A model generated the notes under the pieces. The model saw only the letters and a list, made by a program, of their open reading frames with translations. It ran no database searches and had not been told where the DNA came from. 64,000 nt of DNA, taken from contig JALCMW010000003.1 in assembly GCA_022648685.1 (NCBI GenBank), positions 1 to 64,000 of the forward strand, read 5' to 3'. This document shows positions 59,733 to 64,000 of the stretch, piece after piece (the stretch's first letter is position 1; every line of letters starts with the position of its first letter). The translations under genes were made by a program, and so were the position numbers. The stretch is from Bacteroidales bacterium (GTDB taxonomy: Bacteria; Bacteroidota; Bacteroidia; Bacteroidales; UBA932).

Positions 59733-60572
59733 ATGCAAAGCAATCCTTTCATATATGATAAATTCGTAAGAGGCTGTACCGCTTTTTTGTGTGTAGCAGT
59801 AGGTTTGGTCTATGCTTTCGTTTTCGGCCTTGCCGCTGGTCCGGATACGGAACTCATAATCGCTGACGGTCTGGTATCTTCCGTTATGGGATATGCCGTT
59901 TGCGCTTTACTTTGGCATGTCCATCATTATAGCATTCCTTCCGCTACAGGATATCAGGCTTTTATTATGTATGCCTTTTATTGCTTGCTTTCCATTCTGC
60001 TTATCACAGGTGCGGAAACTCTGCTGGTCTATGAAGCTTTTGACGGTGAACTTGTATCTTTCGCTGGTACTTTGCCTGCCAGGGCTTTTTGTCTGGTAAT
60101 GTTTTATTTTGTGATAAATCTGCTATTGGCGTTTGTTATGAAAGTGGACGAAGATGGGGAGCAGGACGCCGATTTCGATCCGGCTCCGGATGATGATGCG
60201 GATTCTTCGGAACCGGTTGCTCTGTCCGCTAAGAATCCCGGCAAGATTCTTGAACGGATTACGGTCAAAACAGGACAGGAAATAGAAGTTATTCCTGTAG
60301 AAGATATTTTGTATATTAAGGCTGAAGACGATTATGTCGATTTTGTGACCTCTGATGGCTCGTGGCTCAAAGCCGGAACGTTGAAAGAGTATGACTCTCT
60401 TCTGCCGGCTGACAAGTTTGCCAGGATACACCGTTCTTATATAGTGAATCTGGAAAAAATAACTAAAATAGAAAGATTCGGTCAGCAGCAACTGCTGCAA
60501 CTGTCGGACGGGACTTCATTGCGTATCAGTGTAAATGGCTATAAGATATTGCGTGAGAAGCTGGAGCTTTAG
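59733..60572 (+). CDS. Membrane-bound LytTR-family DNA-binding regulator
   Basis: The start at 59733 follows the LiaF-like stop by one base; an in-frame ATG at 59718 would overlap it by 14 bases. The 279-residue protein has four hydrophobic segments (for example AFLCVAVGLVYAFVFGLA, YAFYCLLSILLITGAETLL, FCLVMFYFVINLLLAFV). An acidic linker follows, then a LytTR domain with ILYIKAEDDYVDFVT, FARIHRSYIVNLEKITKIE and SDGTSLRISVNGYKILREKL. LytTR proteins bind direct repeats about two turns apart. It lacks a receiver domain, so the membrane part and the LiaF-like partner should carry the signal. Target genes are unknown. Confidence 0.85.
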   Translation: MQSNPFIYDKFVRGCTAFLCVAVGLVYAFVFGLAAGPDTELIIADGLVSSVMGYAVCALLWHVHHYSIPSATGYQAFIMYAFYCLLSILLITGAETLLVYEAFDGELVSFAGTLPARAFCLVMFYFVINLLLAFVMKVDEDGEQDADFDPAPDDDADSSEPVALSAKNPGKILERITVKTGQEIEVIPVEDILYIKAEDDYVDFVTSDGSWLKAGTLKEYDSLLPADKFARIHRSYIVNLEKITKIERFGQQQLLQLSDGTSLRISVNGYKILREKLEL

Positions 60573-60610
60573 ATGTCGGTTTTTTTGCGGTTGGTTTTTT
60601 AGTGTGTCCT

Positions 60611-61747
60611 ATGAAAGAGTATGAAAGTTATGATAGGAATCCCATGTATTCCTATTTGGTGTTGTTGGTGTTGGCGTCTGCGATCGGATTCAAGGGCTGG
60701 CAGACATTGTTTAATAATTTTGCGGTCGATACTGTAGGTCTGGCCCCTTTCCACGTCGGCTTGATCCAGTCTGTCAAGGAGATTCCCGGATTCCTGACAT
60801 TTTTTTCGGTATATATACTTTTGATCGTTGCGGAACACCGTTTCGCATCTTTCTCCATTGTGCTGTTGGGCATAGGTGATCTTCTTGCGGGTTTTTTCCC
60901 TTCTTTCGGCGGATTGTTGATGACTACTCTCATAGTTTCCACGGGATTCCATTATTTCCAGACGGGCAATCAGTCTTTGACGCTGCAGTATTTCAAGGGG
61001 GACAGGGTGCCTTTGGTCCTGTCCAGACTAAACCGCTATACGGCTTTGGGGAATATTCTGGTAGGGCTGTTCATTCTTGCAGTTTCCGGGTTCGTTTCGA
61101 TCAACAGGATCTTTTTCATCATCGGAATAGTCGTGATTGCCATCGGCTTGTATTCTTTTACCCGCAAGCCTGTGGATGAGACTTTGCCTCCGCAGCGTAA
61201 AAAACTTGTCCTGAGGAAAAAATATTGGCTTTTCTATGTGCTTAATTTCCTCAGCGGCGCCAGAAGGCAGATTTTCGTCGTCTTCTCTGTTTTCCTGCTT
61301 GTGCAGAAATATCATTTCTCAGTAGCTTATGTAACCGCTTTATTCATAACTAACAACGTGATTACTTATCTGCTTAGTCCTGCCGTAGGAAGGGCTGTCG
61401 CGAAATATGGGGAAAGGCGCATGATGACCATCGAATATACCGGACTCTTTTTTGTTTTCCTTGGATATGCCCTTGTGGAAAATCAGATTTTCGCTACGGC
61501 AATGTATCTGGTAGACAACTTGTTTTTCAGTTTTGCGATCTCCATAAATTCTTTCTTCCGCAAGCAGGCCGATCCTCAGGATATAGCACCTTCGATGTCT
61601 GTCGGGTTTACGATCAACCATATTACTGCTGTCATCCTTCCAGTCGTCGGCGGCGCCCTGTGGATGGTCAATTGGCGTATCCCTTTCCTGACTTCAGCGT
61701 TCCTGTCCCTTGGCTCCCTTTATTTCGCCAGGAAAGTCAGAACGTGA
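60611..61747 (+). CDS. MFS transporter
   Basis: From ATG 60611 the 378-residue protein has about eleven or twelve membrane segments. MFS loop motifs are loosely visible (GRAVAKYGERRMMTIEY between helices, a G-x-x-x-D/R-like pattern). A GTG at 60602 adds three residues. The substrate cannot be told. Its last 54 bases overlap the 3' end of the convergent cysE gene (61694-61747), an unusually long convergent overlap for a Bacteroidales genome. Confidence 0.8.
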   Translation: MKEYESYDRNPMYSYLVLLVLASAIGFKGWQTLFNNFAVDTVGLAPFHVGLIQSVKEIPGFLTFFSVYILLIVAEHRFASFSIVLLGIGDLLAGFFPSFGGLLMTTLIVSTGFHYFQTGNQSLTLQYFKGDRVPLVLSRLNRYTALGNILVGLFILAVSGFVSINRIFFIIGIVVIAIGLYSFTRKPVDETLPPQRKKLVLRKKYWLFYVLNFLSGARRQIFVVFSVFLLVQKYHFSVAYVTALFITNNVITYLLSPAVGRAVAKYGERRMMTIEYTGLFFVFLGYALVENQIFATAMYLVDNLFFSFAISINSFFRKQADPQDIAPSMSVGFTINHITAVILPVVGGALWMVNWRIPFLTSAFLSLGSLYFARKVRT

Positions 61748-62752
61748 GGATCTTCCGCGTTCCGTATATGTCCTGGGAAACTTGTTGTTCCTTTGTCTTT
61801 TGACTATATGCTGTCCGGAGGCCACATCGGCCGTTATCCAGATATTGGCTCCGATTACGGCATCTTTGCCTATTATTATGCGTCCTAGGATAGTTGCGTT
61901 GGAATATATTATGACATTGTCTTCGATTATAGGGTGGCGGGGGATTCCTTTTATCGGTTTGCCGTCTTCATCCAGAGGGAAACTTTTTGCTCCCAATGTA
62001 ACACCCTGATAAATCTTGACATTGGAACCTATGATCGAGGTTGCTCCGATTACTACACCTGTACCGTGGTCTATGGTGAAACTGTTTCCTATGACGGCTC
62101 TCGGGTGTATGTCTATTCCGGTTTCCCTGTGCGCCATTTCGGATATCATTCTCGGTATCAGCGGGATATCGAGCAGCAGCAGCTCATGTGCGATTCTGTA
62201 ATTGCATACCGCACGTATAGCCGGATAGCAGCATATGACTTCGTCGTAACTTGTTGCCGCCGGGTCTCCGTTGTAGGTGGCTTCGATGTCCGTTGCCAGA
62301 GTGTGCCTGATGCCAGGCAGCTTTTTTATGAATCCGGCAGTCTTTTCTTCCGCAGTGTCGTGCCTTTGACCGGGAGTCATGCCTTCCGCCCTTTTTCCGA
62401 CGATAAAGCTGGCTTCTATCTGGCGGACGAGGATATCTTCCAGCAGTTTTATCTTCTTTTCCATGATTGTTTTCTGCCTCTGGAGATTCTCTGCGTCCAG
62501 GCCTTCCGTTTTGGCTGCAGGCCCGTTTCCGTTGAAGCTTGAAATGAATTCATCCGCTTTCTCCGGAGGGCACAGATCTTTCGCATTATCGAAATATCCC
62601 GGCAGAAGTATGGATCTGCATAGTTTTACGGTAGCTTTTATTTCATCATCAGACAAAATGGTAGTCCCGCATTCATCGTATCCCGTGAATACGTGTTCGG
62701 TCGACAGATCGGAAAGTTGATCCGCGACGGTTTTTATCTCTGTTCCTTTCAT
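61694..62752 (-). CDS. cysE: Serine O-acetyltransferase
   Basis: The 352-residue protein has a helical N-terminal domain (1 to about 190). A left-handed beta-helix follows with hexapeptide repeats: IDIHPRAVIGNSFTIDHGTGVVIG with the catalytic His, IIGSNVKIYQGVTLGAKSFP, and ATILGRIIIGKDAVIGANIWI. It makes O-acetylserine from serine and acetyl-CoA for CysK. The usual C-terminal Ile that docks into CysK is not present: the protein ends in a basic tail (KGAKGQER) that lies inside the MFS overlap. It is translation-coupled to cysK (TAATG, 1-base overlap) and probably controlled by the cysteine leader upstream of cysK. Confidence 0.88.
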   Translation of the reverse strand: MKGTEIKTVADQLSDLSTEHVFTGYDECGTTILSDDEIKATVKLCRSILLPGYFDNAKDLCPPEKADEFISSFNGNGPAAKTEGLDAENLQRQKTIMEKKIKLLEDILVRQIEASFIVGKRAEGMTPGQRHDTAEEKTAGFIKKLPGIRHTLATDIEATYNGDPAATSYDEVICCYPAIRAVCNYRIAHELLLLDIPLIPRMISEMAHRETGIDIHPRAVIGNSFTIDHGTGVVIGATSIIGSNVKIYQGVTLGAKSFPLDEDGKPIKGIPRHPIIEDNVIIYSNATILGRIIIGKDAVIGANIWITADVASGQHIVKRQRNNKFPRTYTERGRSSRSDFPGEIKGAKGQER

Positions 62753-63705
62753 TATTCCGGCAATGGGTAATTTTCATAATCGAACAATTCGGTGGAGAGA
62801 TAACGTTCTCCGGTGTCCGGAAGAATGGCTACGATTGTCTTGCCCCGATTTTCAGGGCGTTTGGCCAATACAGTCGCTGCATATACGGCGGCGCCAGATG
62901 AAAAGCCTACCATAAGACCTTCTGTCTTTGACAGTTTGCGGCAGGTCCTGATTGCATCGTTGTTTTCCACAGGCAGTATTTCATCTACAACGTCCCGGTT
63001 GAAATTGCCGGGTACGAAATTGGCCCCTATTCCCTGTATCTTGTGAGGCCCTGCCGCTTTTCCGCTTAATATCGCGCTGGATGCAGGTTCTACTGCAACT
63101 ATCTTTATCCCCGGGTTGTGCTTTTTCAAGTCTTTTCCGGCTCCGCTTACCGTCCCTCCGGTACCTACTCCGGCTACGAATATATCGACTTTCCCGTCGG
63201 TGTCGCGCCAGATTTCTTCACCTGTGGTCCTGAAATGCGCTTCCGGATTGGCCGGATTGTCGAATTGCTGCAGTATCACGCTGCCTTTTATGTTTTTCTG
63301 CAATTCTTCGGCTTTGGCGATAGCTCCTCTCATTCCGTCTTTTCCCGGTGTTAGTACAAGTTCTGCATTACGTGCGTGCAGCAGGCTGCGTCTTTCGGCG
63401 CTCATGGAATCCGGCATTGTCAGTATCAGTCTGTATCCTTTGACGGAAGCGACGAATGCCAGTCCTATTCCCGTGTTGCCGCTCGTAGGTTCTATTATGG
63501 TCCCTCCTTTTTTCAGAATGCCTTTGCGTTCTGCATCTTCTATCATGGCGAGTGCTATCCTGTCTTTGGAACTTCCTGCCGGATTGAAATATTCCAGTTT
63601 TGCCAATATTGTTGCTCCGGTGTCATTGCCGGCCGCAAACCTTTCTAATTCCAGCAGCGGAGTGTTTCCTATCATCTCCGCCAGATTTTTGTAAATTTTG
63701 CTCAT
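62752..63705 (-). CDS. cysK: Cysteine synthase A (O-acetylserine sulfhydrylase)
   Basis: The 317-residue PLP enzyme is complete. The Lys that binds PLP lies in NPAGSSKDRIALAM, the substrate loop is TSGNTGIGLAFVAS, and the phosphate-binding glycine loop is GVGTGGTVSGAG. The C-terminal Ser/Thr that contacts the pyridine nitrogen lies in the LPDTGERYLST region. It converts O-acetylserine and sulfide to cysteine. It is the first gene of the cysK-cysE operon. A 27-codon leader peptide ending in five Cys codons lies 116 bases upstream, so expression should respond to cysteinyl-tRNA. Confidence 0.93.
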   Translation of the reverse strand: MSKIYKNLAEMIGNTPLLELERFAAGNDTGATILAKLEYFNPAGSSKDRIALAMIEDAERKGILKKGGTIIEPTSGNTGIGLAFVASVKGYRLILTMPDSMSAERRSLLHARNAELVLTPGKDGMRGAIAKAEELQKNIKGSVILQQFDNPANPEAHFRTTGEEIWRDTDGKVDIFVAGVGTGGTVSGAGKDLKKHNPGIKIVAVEPASSAILSGKAAGPHKIQGIGANFVPGNFNRDVVDEILPVENNDAIRTCRKLSKTEGLMVGFSSGAAVYAATVLAKRPENRGKTIVAILPDTGERYLSTELFDYENYPLPE

Positions 63706-63821
63706 TTTATTTGTAATATATTATGATTCAACAATATGTAATATACGCACTACCGAAAGACATCGGCGGTGACGGCAACGAACTTGAAATATGTATTATT
63801 CGGAAAGATGCCGTACCGCTT

Positions 63822-63905
63822 CTAGCAGCAACAACAACAATTGAAAGCTCCGGAAGCGGAATGCAATGGAAAATATGGATTATTTGCCTGAATATGCATT
63901 TTCAT
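63822..63905 (-). CDS. Cysteine leader peptide of the cysK-cysE operon (attenuator)
   Basis: A 27-codon ORF starts at ATG 63905 and ends FNCCCCC-stop (TAG at 63822-63824). The five Cys codons (TGT TGT TGT TGC TGC) run directly into the stop. It lies about 20 bases after the -7 box TATATTTG and a purine-rich GGACAGGATC stretch, and 116 bases before cysK. Nothing else in the leader needs such a run, so it looks like a ribosome-stalling sensor for charged tRNA-Cys. A short ATG-GTA-TGA at 63910 is a decoy. No classic terminator T-run follows, so Rho-dependent or translational attenuation is more likely. Confidence 0.7.
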   Translation of the reverse strand: MKMHIQANNPYFPLHSASGAFNCCCCC

Positions 63906-63924
63906 ACCATGATCCTGTCCTTTG

Positions 63925-63932
63925 CAAATATA
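63925..63932 (-). promoter_or_regulatory. -7 promoter box of the cysK-cysE operon
   Basis: The minus strand reads TATATTTG, about 20 bases before the leader-peptide ATG and 220 bases before cysK. The region 63933-64000 to the window edge holds no further recognised signal. Confidence 0.6.
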
Positions 63933-64000
63933 ATCAAATCTTTCAATAATAGAGCTTTTCCCGTGAAGAAACAGATATTTAAAATATTATGGTATATTTT

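Noticed and set aside
63116..63694. 192-codon plus-strand ORF inside cysK
   Set aside because: It is antisense to intact cysK and shows no motif.
63706..63821. Intrinsic terminator between the Cys leader and cysK
   Set aside because: Small CCG/CGG hairpins are possible but no T-run follows, so a classic attenuator terminator is not supported.

Overview
The window looks like chromosome from a Bacteroidales member (phylum Bacteroidota). Most promoters that can be read have the Bacteroidota -7 box TAnnTTTG, Shine-Dalgarno sites are weak, and the gene content is typical: a TonB-dependent receptor with a carboxypeptidase-regulatory-like N-terminus, GH127, Wzi-like and LA_2272-like outer-membrane proteins, an AbiEi/AbiEii pair and gingipain-like peptidases. 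No rRNA, tRNA or CRISPR array was recognised. The left part (about 0.3-9.7 kb) is visibly more AT-rich than the rest and is bounded by two degenerate copies of the same IS66-type relic.

Layout. 0.5-4.2 kb: a MarR-controlled minus-strand glycosidase operon (marR, TIM-barrel lipoprotein, GH127). 4.3-5.6 kb: an IS3-family element with a frameshifted orfA. 5.8-9.1 kb: a KilA-N gene, then a complete retron (phosphoribosyltransferase-like effector, winged-helix protein, msr-msd RNA, reverse transcriptase with NAxxH, YADD and VTG motifs). 9.2-23.3 kb: a mosaic accessory region with an orphan contractile-tail sheath gene, an AbiE-like pair whose nucleotidyltransferase is fused in frame to half a metallophosphoesterase, a PAP2-RadC chimera made from a duplicated PAP2 5' end, a MORN-repeat protein, an intact PAP2 gene, an intact AbiE-type pair, and a DUF6364/PIN pair whose toxin is frameshifted.

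23.8-35.7 kb: a tightly overlapping seven-gene minus-strand operon (TonB receptor, DUF4876-like lipoprotein, DUF6850-like barrel, two C25-like peptidases with HEAT-like repeats, a papain-like peptidase, a short HmuY-like lipoprotein). It suggests coupled envelope proteolysis and uptake, possibly of heme. 36-47.6 kb: a VIT1/CCC1 transporter with a ferritin-like head, several single enzymes, a pair made of a signal-less papain-like peptidase and a protein carrying only its C-terminal domain, and a divergent AraC/flavodoxin pair. 48.4-61.7 kb: surface and envelope genes (a tandem-repeat outer-membrane protein, a G1P-dehydrogenase-like enzyme, YkuD, a membrane-tethered AraC regulator, WG-repeat protein, small barrels, Wzi, a LiaF-like/LytTR pair, MFS). 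61.7-63.9 kb: cysK-cysE.

Main findings: (1) the retron with a foldable RNA; (2) a 27-codon leader peptide ending in five Cys codons upstream of cysK-cysE, an apparent cysteine-sensing attenuator; (3) the protease/TonB operon; (4) two in-frame gene chimeras within 2 kb; (5) a repeat family present at four intergenic loci; (6) inverted repeats overlapping the -33 region of three regulator or antitoxin promoters. All functions are read from sequence motifs; no database search was run.
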